NCBI GenBank assembly: GCA_910578105.1
Contig: CAJTPD010000002.1
Span: 21,269-85,268 of the forward strand
From: an uncultured Odoribacter sp.
Lineage (GTDB): Bacteria > Bacteroidota > Bacteroidia > Bacteroidales > Marinifilaceae
Direction of reading: 5' to 3'
Length of the DNA: 64,000 bases
Part shown: positions 1 to 9,211 of the stretch, one piece after another
Numbering within the stretch: position 1 is the stretch's first letter
Layout: each line of letters begins with the position of its first letter
The notes under the pieces: generated by a model
Databases searched by the model: none
The model's input: the letters and a program-made list of their open reading frames with translations, nothing else
Told to the model about the DNA's origin: nothing
Program-made: the position numbers and the translations under genes

Positions 1-255
1 ATCAAACAAATAATTCAGGTGAGAAAGATGATACCGGAAATCGGCAACAGGCATCGAGTCGTAACATTTGCTCTTAAAGTCTTCCATACACGAATCAACA
101 ACCGATTGAGGAGTAAAACAATACAAATCGGGATGATAACTTTTCAACGTCCGGTAAAAATAATCAATATCCTCTATCGCCTCTTCCCGCATTAATGTCT
201 GGGCAGAGAGACAGATTGAACTGAAAACAAATACAATCAATAAAAAATGCTTCAT
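1..255 (-). CDS. S41 peptidase-like secreted protein, partial (tandem copy)
   Basis: This is the N-terminal 85 codons of a gene that runs off the left edge of the window. The start is the ATG complementary to positions 253-255. It encodes a signal peptide (MKHFLLIVFVFSSICLSAQ) and then sequence almost identical to the start of the complete gene at 287-1567. By eye about 17 of 255 bases differ between the two copies, with no length change. Only 31 bases separate this start from the next gene's stop, so the two probably share a transcript. The catalytic part lies outside the window, so the peptidase call rests entirely on the neighbour. Confidence 0.8.
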   Translation of the reverse strand, partial: MKHFLLIVFVFSSICLSAQTLMREEAIEDIDYFYRTLKSYHPDLYCFTPQSVVDSCMEDFKSKCYDSMPVADFRYHLSHLNYLFD

Positions 256-286
256 ATCCTAATAAAATCCATTATCATCATGCAGT

Positions 287-1567
287 TTATTTTTTCCGTC
301 CCGCTTTTTCTATAATCTTCCGGCAATCCTCCACATTCAACAAACGTTCAATCAACATTGGATATTCGATATCAGGCAATAGATCGCCTTCCGGAGTGCG
401 GGGTAACTTCGGGTTCTCGTCTTTTACACAACGAGTAGAAACCATAAATTCACTACCGGTATTCGGCAGTCGAAACGTCTTATAAACTCCATACAACGGT
501 ATTCCACCACCCGTTTCCGTCCCGACCAGTACGGCATCTGCCAATACTTTCAGACAAGCACAAAAATCCGGAGCTGCCGACCCCGTATGAAAACTTTGAT
601 AAACATAAATATTCCCTTTAAAAGGTTTGACCCACTTGGGCGGTTGTACCATTTCACCCTCCAAGGTTTCCCAATACTGACATTCTCGTTCCACGTTCAA
701 ACGCTGGTAAGACTTTTTTCTACCTATCTGCAAATAAGGGAAGAAAAACGTAAATCCACGAACATATCCACCTATATTTCTCGAAACATCAAAAAATAAA
801 TGACGGATTCCAGATGCTCTGCAATTCCGGAAAAAATCATCCAACCGAACATCAAAGTTCCGAATTTCCTCCTTGCCAAACACCTCACTATAACGAACAA
901 TCGCTATTTTGTCCTCCGGATACAATTCAAAATCATATATTTTCGTATCTTTAGCATAGTGTGCATTGTTCAACGATGCCCTCGTCTCACCCTCCAAAAC
1001 CACCGTCGTATCCCGGTTCTCCAATGTCCTACACCTTACCGTAAAAGGCGGCTCATCAAATCCGAAATCAGTAACGCATTTCTGAAATTCATATCTCAAG
1101 CAAATGATAAACTCAAAATCACGTCTATGAAAATCCGCTCCAAAATTCATTCTGGCACGCGCTACGATAGAATCCACAGGAACAGAATTGACCGACAGTA
1201 CTTCCCAGTCGTTTGCCGACAAACGGACTTTATGGTCCTGAAAATAAACCCGCGGAAACAAACGCTCAGAGTTCGTTGACCTGTATTGACGATACAGATA
1301 TCCTGTATGATAATCAAACAAATAATTCAGGTGAGAAAGATGATACCGGAAATCGGCAACAGGCATCAAGTCGTAACATTTACTCTTAAAGTCTTCCATA
1401 CACGAATCGACAACCGATTGAGGAGTAAAACAATACAAATCGGGATGATAGCTTTTCAATGTCCGGTAAAAATAATCGATATCCTCTATCGCCTCTTCCC
1501 GTGTCAATGTCTGGGCAGAAAGGCAGATTGAACTAAAAACAAACACGGTCAATAAAAAAATCTTCAT
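287..1567 (-). CDS. S41 family peptidase-like exported protein
   Basis: A 426-residue protein with an N-terminal signal peptide of about 19 residues ending in LSAQ, so it is probably exported to the periplasm or cell surface. The C-terminal third resembles the tail-specific protease (S41) fold: a HTGSAAPDF segment puts the likely nucleophile at Ser330, and it is followed by GTETGGG (349-355) and a YG(V/I) strand typical of the family. Asp-Tyr-His-Thr near residues 85-88 resembles the conserved early histidine segment. The position where processing peptidases carry lysine is Gly-rich here, so activity is unproven. No PDZ domain is evident. It is a tandem paralogue of the partial gene at 1-255, on the same strand and directly upstream of it. 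The substrate is unknown. Confidence 0.7.
   Translation of the reverse strand: MKIFLLTVFVFSSICLSAQTLTREEAIEDIDYFYRTLKSYHPDLYCFTPQSVVDSCMEDFKSKCYDLMPVADFRYHLSHLNYLFDYHTGYLYRQYRSTNSERLFPRVYFQDHKVRLSANDWEVLSVNSVPVDSIVARARMNFGADFHRRDFEFIICLRYEFQKCVTDFGFDEPPFTVRCRTLENRDTTVVLEGETRASLNNAHYAKDTKIYDFELYPEDKIAIVRYSEVFGKEEIRNFDVRLDDFFRNCRASGIRHLFFDVSRNIGGYVRGFTFFFPYLQIGRKKSYQRLNVERECQYWETLEGEMVQPPKWVKPFKGNIYVYQSFHTGSAAPDFCACLKVLADAVLVGTETGGGIPLYGVYKTFRLPNTGSEFMVSTRCVKDENPKLPRTPEGDLLPDIEYPMLIERLLNVEDCRKIIEKAGRKK
1313..1567. repeat. Direct repeat of positions 1-255 (tandem gene duplication)
   Basis: Positions 1313-1567 repeat positions 1-255 at the same length with roughly 17 base differences by eye. Each copy holds the first 85 codons of an S41-like gene. 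The spacing between copies is one gene length, so the unit is a whole gene duplicated in tandem. Confidence 0.9.
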
Positions 1568-1803
1568 AACTTTAAAAATTTAGGTATTTAAGAAATAACA
1601 CCGAAAACACATCATCATCCAACTATAATTGGTAATATTAAAAAAATAATCAAAAAAATACAAATAAAAGAAAATATATTAATCAATATCTTCAAAGGGA
1701 AAGCGTTCAACCGGCATTTTTATTCCACACAAAAATATCATCCGTTTTATCCGGATTTTTTCATGCGATTTCCGTCAATACACCTCATTTTCAATCTTTC
1801 CTA

Positions 1804-1834
1804 TTTCATTCTCCAATAAATTATTGTAATTTTG
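1804..1834 (+). promoter_or_regulatory. Candidate typA promoter
   Basis: TAATTTTG at 1827-1834 matches the Bacteroidetes -7 consensus TAnnTTTG exactly. TTTC lies 19 bp upstream at 1804-1807, one base from the TTTG -33 element. Transcription would start near 1841, giving a leader of about 19 bases before the typA ATG at 1860. Confidence 0.5.
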
Positions 1835-1859
1835 TCCCCCTAAATTTATAGATACACAG

Positions 1860-3683
1860 ATGCGGAAATTAAGAAACATTGCCATCATTGCACACGTCGA
1901 CCACGGAAAAACAACCCTCGTGGACAAGATGATATTGCAGGGCAAACAATTCAGAGAAAACGAAAAACAAAGCGGAGATTTAATCCTTGATAATAACGAC
2001 CAGGAACGCGAACGCGGTATAACCATTCTGGCAAAGAATGTGTCCGTCCATTACAAAGACTATAAAATAAACATCATAGACACCCCGGGCCACTCCGATT
2101 TCGGAGGCGAGGTGGAGCGGGTGCTCAACATGGCAGACGGAGTGCTGCTGTTGGTGGATGCCTTTGAAGGCACAATGCCCCAAACCCGTTTCGTATTACA
2201 AAAGGCATTGGGATTAGGCAAGAAAGCCATTGTCGTGGTCAACAAAGTAGACAAACCCAACTGCCGCCCGGACGAAGTGCAGGAAGAAGTTTTCGACCTG
2301 ATGTTCTCTTTGGGTGCCAGCGAAGAACAATTGGATTTCAAAACGATATACGGCAGCGCAAAACAAGGCTGGATGTCTACCGACTGGCGCAACCAAACCA
2401 CAGACATCACCCCTTTGCTGGATGCAATCATTGAAGATATTCCCGAACCCGAAGCCGTGGAAGGTACGCCCCAGATGATGATTACCTCACTGGAATATTC
2501 CTCTTACATCGGCCGTATTGCCATTGGCAAGCTGACCCGTGGTAAATTGCAGGCAGGCATGGCAGTTACGCTCTGCAAGCGCGACGGCAAGACACAAAAC
2601 AAAACCAGAATCAAGGAACTGATGTTGTTTGAAGGCCTGGAGAAAAAGAAAGTGGAAGAAGTAGAGGCCGGTGAAATCTGCGCCATTGTCGGTATCGAAG
2701 GATTTGAAATCGGAGATACGGTTGCCGATTATGAAAACCCGGAAGCATTGACCCCGATTGCCATCGACGAGCCGACCATGAGTATGTTGTTCACCATCAA
2801 TAACTCTCCCTTTTTCGGTAAAGACGGTAAATTCGTCACCTCCCGCCACATCAAGGAACGCCTGGACAAAGAACTGGAAAAAAATCTGGCTCTGCGTGTA
2901 GAACCGGGATTAAGTGCAGATTCTTTCATTGTATATGGCCGGGGAGTTCTTCATTTAAGTGTACTTATCGAAACCATGCGCCGCGAAGGTTATGAACTCC
3001 AGGTAGGACAGCCCAAAGTCATCATCAAAGAAATCAACGGCCAAAAATGCGAACCGGTCGAAGAACTGACCATCGATATTCCGGAAGAATTTTCCGGCAA
3101 AGCCATTGAAATGGTCACCAGACGGAAAGGAGTGCTCAACAACATGGAAACCCGTGACGAACGGGTACACCTCGATTTTGATATACCCTCGCGGGGCATC
3201 ATCGGTCTGCGTAGCAATCTGCTGACTGCCTCTGCCGGAGAGGCTATCATCGCCCACCGGCTAAAAGGATTCGAACCTTATAAAGGAGACATCGAAATGC
3301 GCATCAACGGCTCGTTGATAGCCATGGAAACCGGTGATACATTTGCCTATGCCATTAATAAATTGCAAGACAGGGGCAAATTTTTCATCGAACCGGGCGA
3401 AACGGTATACGCCGGACAAGTAATCGGCGAAAGCACACGCATGGAAGACATTGTTATCAATGTCTGCAAATCCAAAAAGCTGACCAACATGCGCGCCAGC
3501 GGCTCGGATGACAAAGTAAATATCGCACCTCCTGTAAAATTCAGTCTGGAAGAAGCATTGGAATATATTCAGGAAGACGAATATGTGGAAGTTACTCCCC
3601 ACGCTATGCGCCTCCGTAAAATCATTCTGGACGAAACAGAACGGAAACGGCAAAGCAAAAGGGCAGCTTCTTCAGAAGAATAG
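1860..3683 (+). CDS. typA: Ribosome-associated translational GTPase TypA/BipA
   Basis: A 607-residue translational GTPase of normal length for TypA (BipA), which binds ribosomes and supports 50S assembly and stress growth. The G domain is clear: AHVDHGKTT P-loop (11-19), ERGITI switch (51-56), DTPGH (74-78) and NKVDKP (128-133). After it come the EF-G-like domains II, III and V and the TypA-specific C-terminus (ANMRASGSDD-like segment near residues 540-550, here TNMRASGSDD). The ATG at 1860 is the natural start, since the P-loop falls at the usual position. It appears monocistronic, with a consensus promoter just upstream and a hairpin after the stop. LepA and EF-G are ruled out by the C-terminal domain. 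Confidence 0.97.
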   Translation: MRKLRNIAIIAHVDHGKTTLVDKMILQGKQFRENEKQSGDLILDNNDQERERGITILAKNVSVHYKDYKINIIDTPGHSDFGGEVERVLNMADGVLLLVDAFEGTMPQTRFVLQKALGLGKKAIVVVNKVDKPNCRPDEVQEEVFDLMFSLGASEEQLDFKTIYGSAKQGWMSTDWRNQTTDITPLLDAIIEDIPEPEAVEGTPQMMITSLEYSSYIGRIAIGKLTRGKLQAGMAVTLCKRDGKTQNKTRIKELMLFEGLEKKKVEEVEAGEICAIVGIEGFEIGDTVADYENPEALTPIAIDEPTMSMLFTINNSPFFGKDGKFVTSRHIKERLDKELEKNLALRVEPGLSADSFIVYGRGVLHLSVLIETMRREGYELQVGQPKVIIKEINGQKCEPVEELTIDIPEEFSGKAIEMVTRRKGVLNNMETRDERVHLDFDIPSRGIIGLRSNLLTASAGEAIIAHRLKGFEPYKGDIEMRINGSLIAMETGDTFAYAINKLQDRGKFFIEPGETVYAGQVIGESTRMEDIVINVCKSKKLTNMRASGSDDKVNIAPPVKFSLEEALEYIQEDEYVEVTPHAMRLRKIILDETERKRQSKRAASSEE

Positions 3684-3701
3684 AAGAATAACAATTCACG
3701 A

Positions 3702-3753
3702 AATGTCTCCCTGTATACCGAAAATTGCACCAGCACAGGAACAGGGAGACATT
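3702..3753 (+). terminator. Candidate terminator of typA
   Basis: AATGTCTCCCTGT (3702-3714) is perfectly complementary to ACAGGGAGACATT (3741-3753), with a 26-base loop. It lies between two convergent genes. The stem is strong, but the loop is long and only CTTTA follows it, so termination is plausible rather than certain. Confidence 0.5.
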
Positions 3754-3762
3754 CTTTACTCA

Positions 3763-4287
3763 TCATTCATCCCTTTCGTATTTCTCAATCAACTGCAAAA
3801 TTTGCTCCTGCTCCCCGGCCGTCAATTGTCCTGCTTTATAAAATTCTATTACCCTGTCTTTATTCACGAAAATAATCGTAAAATTATCATTCGCACCCCG
3901 CAAATTCCAGGCTGAACTAAGCACTTCATTCGGGTCAAAATATACCTGCCCGTTCGTTCCCTTAAGTTCTTTCCGGGCCATTTTCCGGATAACAGAATTA
4001 GGAATCAAAGGAGCAGCAGCCATATTTACCACTCCATACGAATCTACATTCGGGCCATGAACGGGATGAAGTTTCATATAGTCCCGGAAACCTTTATTTT
4101 GCTGGGAATGATTGGGGTCTGCATAAAAAATCAATAAATTCTTTTGCCCCAGCATCGGCAAACTTACGGATTGATTATTCATATCCAAAACATTTACCGG
4201 ACCGACCTTCTCCCCGACCTGTCCGAATCCCTGGACTGCAATGAACATCATCGCCATCCATACATACAATCTGGTCAAATGTTTCAT
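3763..4287 (-). CDS. Exported thioredoxin-fold protein without CxxC (YtfJ-like)
   Basis: A 174-residue protein with a cleavable signal peptide (hydrophobic residues about 5-22, ending FGQ). The mature part begins like an AhpC/TlpA-type thioredoxin domain: VGEKVGPVNVLDMNNQ, then KNLLIFYADPNHSQQNKGF, where a redox CxxC would normally sit. No CxxC is present, so it is unlikely to be a disulfide oxidoreductase. The ADPNHSQQN segment and the late WNLRGANDNFTIIFVNKD segment resemble the YtfJ family, periplasmic proteins of unclear role. It is convergent with typA. A YtfJ-like assignment is my best reading from motif shape only. Confidence 0.55.
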   Translation of the reverse strand: MKHLTRLYVWMAMMFIAVQGFGQVGEKVGPVNVLDMNNQSVSLPMLGQKNLLIFYADPNHSQQNKGFRDYMKLHPVHGPNVDSYGVVNMAAAPLIPNSVIRKMARKELKGTNGQVYFDPNEVLSSAWNLRGANDNFTIIFVNKDRVIEFYKAGQLTAGEQEQILQLIEKYERDE

Positions 4288-4593
4288 ATCAAAAATATTT
4301 AAAACGGTTCAACATCAGTATCCGTATCATACGTATACCTGAAAAAGTATACGCAATGAAAAGACACAAGATAAGCCGTTATCTACTAAACATCTGAAAA
4401 TTAAAACAACAATACATAAGGCATGCTAAAAAGCCTGTTCATAACTTTCATAGTATTTCCGCTTCAGGTCATACAATAAAATCCGGGAAAGAACAATTTT
4501 GGCCTCAGATTTGCAGAGAACCTTCAACAAGGGAAACATACCAGAAGTATAATTGTTTTACCGGATAATTCCTGAATTTATAACTGTTAAAAC
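4288..4593. other. Intergenic region without a recognisable gene
   Basis: This 306-base gap between divergent genes holds a short dyad with GTATAC in each arm (around 4333-4353). I find no well-spaced TTTG/TAnnTTTG promoter and no credible open frame. A TAnnTTTG match at 4290-4297 on the minus strand lies too close to the start at 4287 to act as its promoter. Confidence 0.4.
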
Positions 4594-6324
4594 ATGAAAT
4601 TCAACATGCCTCAAAAAATAAAACTCCTTTTTAACCGTTTTATAAATAATCCCGGACTAATAGTCTGCTTTTTCATTATTGTCAATCTAATCCCTTCCAT
4701 ATTATTGTTTTTTACAGAACCCTATTCATTTACAGGGAAAGTCATTCTGCTCATATTTCCTTTAGGAATATACCTGACTGTATACAGCCTGCTGAAAAAT
4801 ACAGGACTGCTCCAACTGCTGCTCATCCCGCAATTAATCTTCAATGCTTTCCAAATCGTAGTGTTTTATTTATTCGGCGAATCGGTCATTGCAGCCGATA
4901 TGTTCCTGAACCTGGCTACCACCAGCGTTTCCGAAGCAAATGAACTGCTCAATAATTTATGGCCGGCAATTATCACAGTCTGTATGCTCTACATTCCTGC
5001 CATTGTGATTGCTGCTGCCGCCTGTAAACAAAAAACCCGCCTTACTACTGCCCTACGGAAAAAAATGGCAGTCGTCGGCATAATTATCGTCATACTATCT
5101 TATGGCCTCACCTTTACCGCAAACAACAAAAACACCGGTGAATACCGGCTGAGATACGACGTTTTTCCGGTCAATATATACTACAACCTCCGGTTTGCCA
5201 TTCAAAAATGGAACCGGAGCATGTTATATCCCCGGACTTCCATGAATTTCAGGTTTAATGCTGTCAAAGAAAAAAAAGCAGACAACCGGGAAATCTACGT
5301 ACTCGTCATCGGAGAAGCCGGACGAGCTGCCAACTGGAGCCTTTGGGGATACGAACGGGAAACCAATCCTTTATTATCCCGGCAACAAAATCTTGTCTTA
5401 TACAAAGATGCCATTACACAAGCCAACGCCACACACAAAAGTGTACCTTTGATGCTATCGGCAGCCAGTGCAGATAATTTCAATATGATATACCAGCAAA
5501 AAAGCATTATTGAAGCTTTTAAAGAAACCGGATTCACTACTATTTTCCTGTCCAACCAGACTCCGAACCGCACTTTCACGGATTATTTCGCAGCCGAAGC
5601 CGATTATTACCGCAACATCCGCCCGGCCTCCGCAGGAGGGCTTATCACGGAAAACAACTACGACACCCATATGCTACCCTTACTACAACATTATATCGAT
5701 TCGTTGTCAAACAATCTCTTTGTAATAATCCACACTTACGGGTCGCACTTTAATTACCATGAACGTTATCCCCGGAATTTCGCACATTTTCTCCCGGACA
5801 ACGCAACTGAAATTGAAATAAAGAACCGGAAGCAATTAATCAATGCCTATGATAACAGCATCCGTTATACCGATTATTTTTTGAATAGTTTAATCCGGAT
5901 GCTGGACTCAACAGACTGTACAGCCGCATTGTATTACAGTCCGGACCATGGCGAAGATATACTGGACGATAACCGGAAACGCTTCCTCCATGCTTCACCA
6001 CACCCGACTTATTATCAATTACACATTCCGCTTTTATTTTGGTTTTCAGAACAATATCAGAAAACATTCCCCGGGAAATATCATGCCGCACTGGAAAATA
6101 CATACAAACCGGTATCCACCCGGATTGCTTTCCATACCATGCTCGACATAGCTTCCATCCGAACCCGATGGCTCGATACAACTTTTTCTGTGGTCAATTC
6201 CTCGTTTAAAAGCCGGCGGAGAACCTGCCTGACCGACCACGATAAACCCATTTTCTGGTATAATTCGGGCTTGAAAAAAGAAGACAAACTGATGGCAGAA
6301 AGAAAACATTTAAACCATTTGTAA
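4594..6324 (+). CDS. EptA/Mcr-like phosphoethanolamine transferase family protein
   Basis: A 576-residue inner-membrane enzyme with about five N-terminal membrane helices (residues 20-175) and a large periplasmic sulfatase-fold domain. This is the plan of EptA/CptA/Mcr enzymes, which move phosphoethanolamine from phosphatidylethanolamine to lipid A or other surface sugars. VIGEAGRAANWSLWGY (about 238-253) matches the family's metal-binding Glu segment, with Glu241. ANATHKSVPLML places Thr280 where the nucleophilic threonine sits. HTYGSH and SPDHGED supply further metal ligands near 380 and 450. Family members often read GET at the first motif; here it is GEA. It stands alone between divergent and same-strand neighbours, so the acceptor molecule cannot be inferred from context. 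Confidence 0.85.
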   Translation: MKFNMPQKIKLLFNRFINNPGLIVCFFIIVNLIPSILLFFTEPYSFTGKVILLIFPLGIYLTVYSLLKNTGLLQLLLIPQLIFNAFQIVVFYLFGESVIAADMFLNLATTSVSEANELLNNLWPAIITVCMLYIPAIVIAAAACKQKTRLTTALRKKMAVVGIIIVILSYGLTFTANNKNTGEYRLRYDVFPVNIYYNLRFAIQKWNRSMLYPRTSMNFRFNAVKEKKADNREIYVLVIGEAGRAANWSLWGYERETNPLLSRQQNLVLYKDAITQANATHKSVPLMLSAASADNFNMIYQQKSIIEAFKETGFTTIFLSNQTPNRTFTDYFAAEADYYRNIRPASAGGLITENNYDTHMLPLLQHYIDSLSNNLFVIIHTYGSHFNYHERYPRNFAHFLPDNATEIEIKNRKQLINAYDNSIRYTDYFLNSLIRMLDSTDCTAALYYSPDHGEDILDDNRKRFLHASPHPTYYQLHIPLLFWFSEQYQKTFPGKYHAALENTYKPVSTRIAFHTMLDIASIRTRWLDTTFSVVNSSFKSRRRTCLTDHDKPIFWYNSGLKKEDKLMAERKHLNHL

Positions 6325-6384
6325 AAACAACTGATTGTTTATTTCTAAACACACAGTACATTTATTGAAAAAAATATCGTCTGA

Positions 6385-6415
6385 TTTCCGGAGTACCTGC
6401 AAAACATTAACTTTG
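6385..6415 (+). promoter_or_regulatory. Candidate asd promoter
   Basis: TAACTTTG at 6408-6415 fits the -7 consensus exactly. TTTC at 6385-6388 lies 19 bp upstream as a near match to TTTG. The start site would be about 6422, leaving a leader of roughly 70 bases before asd. Confidence 0.5.
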
Positions 6416-6492
6416 TAACCCGAAATCAGGAATCAGCACGTCCAAAGTAATTTTGCGACAAAAATTTATTATTCAAAATTAAATTCAAAAAC

Positions 6493-7500
6493 ATGAAAGT
6501 AGCTATCGTTGGTGCAAGCGGAGCCGTAGGACAGGAATTTCTACGGGTTTTGGAAGAAAGAAATTTTCCTATAGATGAACTTTTGTTATTTGGTTCCAAA
6601 CGTAGTGCCGGCACGATTTATAACTTCCGCGGACAGGATATAACCGTAAAATTACTTGAACACAATGACGATTTCAAAGGAGTAGACATAGCTTTTACCT
6701 CTGCCGGTGCCGGTACTTCTAAAGAATTTGCCGAAACGATAACCAAATACGGAGCAATTATGATTGATAATTCAAGCGCATTCAGGATGGACGAAAACGT
6801 TCCCCTGGTTGTACCTGAAGTAAATCCGGAAGATGCCCTGAACCGTCCCCGCGGAATTATTGCAAACCCCAACTGTACAACTATCCTGATGGTTGTCGCA
6901 CTGAAAGCCATCGAACAACTTTCCCACATCAAACAGGTACATGTATCTACCTACCAGGCTGCCAGCGGGGCAGGAGCCGCAGCTATGGACGAACTATATA
7001 CTCAATACAAACAAGTATTGGCAGGCGAAACACCTACGGTTGAAAAATTCGCCTACCAACTGGCATTCAATCTGATACCTCAAATAGATGTTTTCACAGA
7101 AAACGGCTATACCAAAGAGGAAATGAAAATGTTTAACGAAACCCGGAAAATCATGCACTCAGACATCCGGGTTAGTTCCACTTGCGTCCGGGTGCCGGCT
7201 CTTCGGGCACATTCGGAAAGCATCTGGGTGGAAACAGAACGTCCCGTATCCGTCGAAGAAGCCCGGGAAGCTTTCGGAAAAGCGGCAGGCCTGGTCGTAC
7301 AGGATAATCCGGCCGGACAAAATTACCCGATGCCCCTTTTCCTTTCAGGCCAGGACCCGGTATATGTAGGCAGAATCCGGAAAGACCTTGCCAACGATAA
7401 CGGATTAACTTTCTGGATTGTTGGGGACCAGATTAAAAAAGGAGCAGCATTGAATGCGGTACAAATTGCCGAGTATCTTCACCAACAGAAACACCGGTAA
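6493..7500 (+). CDS. asd: Aspartate-semialdehyde dehydrogenase
   Basis: A 335-residue NADP-dependent enzyme that reduces aspartyl phosphate to aspartate semialdehyde, the branch point to lysine/diaminopimelate, threonine and methionine. The N-terminal Rossmann motif GASGAVG is at 7-13. NPNCTT carries the catalytic Cys128. The later RVPALRAHSE segment near residue 230 is the substrate-binding and catalytic-histidine region. Length and motif spacing are normal. It is a single gene with its own promoter-like sequence, facing the phosphopantetheinyl transferase gene. No aspartokinase lies nearby. Confidence 0.97.
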   Translation: MKVAIVGASGAVGQEFLRVLEERNFPIDELLLFGSKRSAGTIYNFRGQDITVKLLEHNDDFKGVDIAFTSAGAGTSKEFAETITKYGAIMIDNSSAFRMDENVPLVVPEVNPEDALNRPRGIIANPNCTTILMVVALKAIEQLSHIKQVHVSTYQAASGAGAAAMDELYTQYKQVLAGETPTVEKFAYQLAFNLIPQIDVFTENGYTKEEMKMFNETRKIMHSDIRVSSTCVRVPALRAHSESIWVETERPVSVEEAREAFGKAAGLVVQDNPAGQNYPMPLFLSGQDPVYVGRIRKDLANDNGLTFWIVGDQIKKGAALNAVQIAEYLHQQKHR

Positions 7501-7622
7501 AACCCAAATAAAATGAACACTTCACCAATTGGCAGGATTAAAATCTCTGGTTTATATCATCAGAACTTTAGTCCGCCAATCAGAAGTCTGAAAAATATCT
7601 TTCCCCAGACCCGGAAAATCAT

Positions 7623-8288
7623 TCATCCGGCAAAAACAAACTGACGGATTTCAGGGGCTTCCGGATATTCAGAACAAACATAACATTTGTAGCCTTTATC
7701 AATCTGACATTCTTGGATATAAACCTGTTGCTGAAAACCGGGTTTTGAAATCCGGACATGCCGACCTTCAAACAAAATTTCAAATCCCGACAAAGAAGCC
7801 GACAAACCGGTTCCTGTATACTTGAGAAAACTCTCCTTTGCCGACCAATACCTGAAAAAAAGCTCCGCACACATCTCTTCGCCGCACTGTTCTAAATTCC
7901 GGATTTCACCGGGATGGAAAAAACGACGGACAATTCCCGGATTATATTTTCCAAACTGCTGAATATCAATCCCCACCTCCCGGTCGGACAATACGCACAC
8001 AAGATAATCACCGGAATGGGATAAATTATAAAAAACAGGAAACGGCGTACCACAAATATAGGGCTTCCCATGCTCTGCTCTTTTAATGAGATAATCGCCC
8101 CGCCGGACCTGCAACTCATTTTCCAGCAAGCTCCGGACCATGCCTTCTCCCAACCATTTCAAACGCTTCACTTTCTCACAACGGAAACCTTCGGCTGCTT
8201 TCCGGGTCTCTTCGCTGATTCTTTCACAAAATCCCGACTCCGGGACAGTATCATAATCCGGAACTTTCAAATAATAAACGTTCAACAT
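7623..8288 (-). CDS. 4'-phosphopantetheinyl transferase (Sfp type)
   Basis: A 221-residue cytoplasmic enzyme that moves the phosphopantetheine arm of CoA onto carrier proteins. The Sfp-type motifs are in order: GKPYI and NLSHS (88-92), GIDIQ (106-110) with the Mg-binding acid, a RRFFHPGEI segment, and WSAKESFLKYTGTGL from 148. Length is normal for the Sfp/AcpT/HetI superfamily. A consensus promoter lies just upstream on the same strand. No polyketide or non-ribosomal peptide genes are near, so the target is probably the acyl carrier protein or a carrier elsewhere in the genome. Confidence 0.92.
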   Translation of the reverse strand: MLNVYYLKVPDYDTVPESGFCERISEETRKAAEGFRCEKVKRLKWLGEGMVRSLLENELQVRRGDYLIKRAEHGKPYICGTPFPVFYNLSHSGDYLVCVLSDREVGIDIQQFGKYNPGIVRRFFHPGEIRNLEQCGEEMCAELFFRYWSAKESFLKYTGTGLSASLSGFEILFEGRHVRISKPGFQQQVYIQECQIDKGYKCYVCSEYPEAPEIRQFVFAG

Positions 8289-8307
8289 CTGGATATTTCT
8301 TGAAAAA

Positions 8308-8338
8308 CAAATATAGATAAATTTTAATTCAAAACAAC
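8308..8338 (-). promoter_or_regulatory. Candidate promoter of phosphopantetheinyl transferase gene
   Basis: Read on the minus strand, TATATTTG (8308-8315) matches TAnnTTTG exactly. GTTG (8335-8338), sharing the TTG core of the -33 element, lies 19 bp upstream. The start site would be about 8301, giving a leader near 13 bases. Confidence 0.5.
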
Positions 8339-8498
8339 TTCATCACTTTTAAGTTGTTAAAAAAATGAAAAATATATAGATACAAGCACCCCTTACTTTA
8401 ACATTTTATTCAAAAAAAACGTTTGAAATATTGGTAAATATCCCGATTTTCTTTATTTTTACCCCAGAATTAAAAGACAACATACAATACAAATTATC

Positions 8499-9191
8499 AT
8501 GGAAATCAAAAAGTCACCGAAAGCAGACCTTGAAGGAAAGAAAGGTATTTTCTTTGAGGTTGGTTTGGCTCTGGCTTTAGCAATTCTGTTATTTGCTTTT
8601 GAATGGAAATCTTCCACAGAAGAAATAAGTCAATTCCAGACTGTTGCTGAAGAACAGATAGAAGATGAGATTATACCTATTACACAGCAGATGGTGAAAC
8701 CCCCACCACCTCCTCCTGCAGCTCCTAAATTATCAGACCTTCTGAATATTGTAGAAGACGAAAGCAGTATTGATGAAGAACTGGAAATTGAGGATGCAGA
8801 TGATGAATCAGATAATACTGAAATACAGGATATTTCCGATTTCGGAGATTATGACGGAGAAGACACGGGCGAAGAAAATATCTTCATGGTTGTGGAAGAT
8901 ATGCCGCAATTCCCGGGAGGAAATGTGACCAAATGGATCGCAAAAAACGTAAAATATCCGCAATTAGCTCAGGAAAACGGTATCCAGGGAAAAGTATTCA
9001 TCAAATTCGTTATCGAAAAAGACGGTTCGATTACTGATGTACAGGTATCAAGAGGTGTAGATGCCTCTTTGGACAGAGAAGCAGTACGCGTAATCAAAGC
9101 CATGCCGAAATGGAAACCCGGCAAACAGAGAGGTAAAGCTGTACGGGTATCCTATACTTTACCTATCAACTTCCAATTGAGCAGTTATTAA
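8499..9191 (+). CDS. TonB family energy transducer
   Basis: A 230-residue inner-membrane-anchored protein. A short cytoplasmic N-terminus (KSPKADLEGKKG) is followed by one membrane helix (about 19-37), a periplasmic linker with VKPPPPPPAAP (about 66-76) and an acidic stretch, and a C-terminal TonB domain from about 130. The domain includes FPGGNVTKWIAKNVKYPQLAQENGIQG, a typical TonB_C start, and ends in YTLPINFQLSSY. It would transmit proton-motive energy to TonB-dependent receptors such as the SusC proteins at 44.5 and 60.6 kb, though that pairing is inference. ExbB/ExbD are not adjacent. A strong hairpin terminator follows. Confidence 0.93.
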   Translation: MEIKKSPKADLEGKKGIFFEVGLALALAILLFAFEWKSSTEEISQFQTVAEEQIEDEIIPITQQMVKPPPPPPAAPKLSDLLNIVEDESSIDEELEIEDADDESDNTEIQDISDFGDYDGEDTGEENIFMVVEDMPQFPGGNVTKWIAKNVKYPQLAQENGIQGKVFIKFVIEKDGSITDVQVSRGVDASLDREAVRVIKAMPKWKPGKQRGKAVRVSYTLPINFQLSSY

Positions 9192-9211
9192 GATAAAGTA
9201 TTATCCATACA

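Noticed and set aside
800..1531. Plus-strand open frames opposite the S41-like gene
   Set aside because: They have no recognisable domain and lie fully within the minus-strand gene, which has a signal peptide and family motifs.
4290..4297. Minus-strand TAnnTTTG match before the YtfJ-like gene
   Set aside because: It would start transcription at or inside the start codon.
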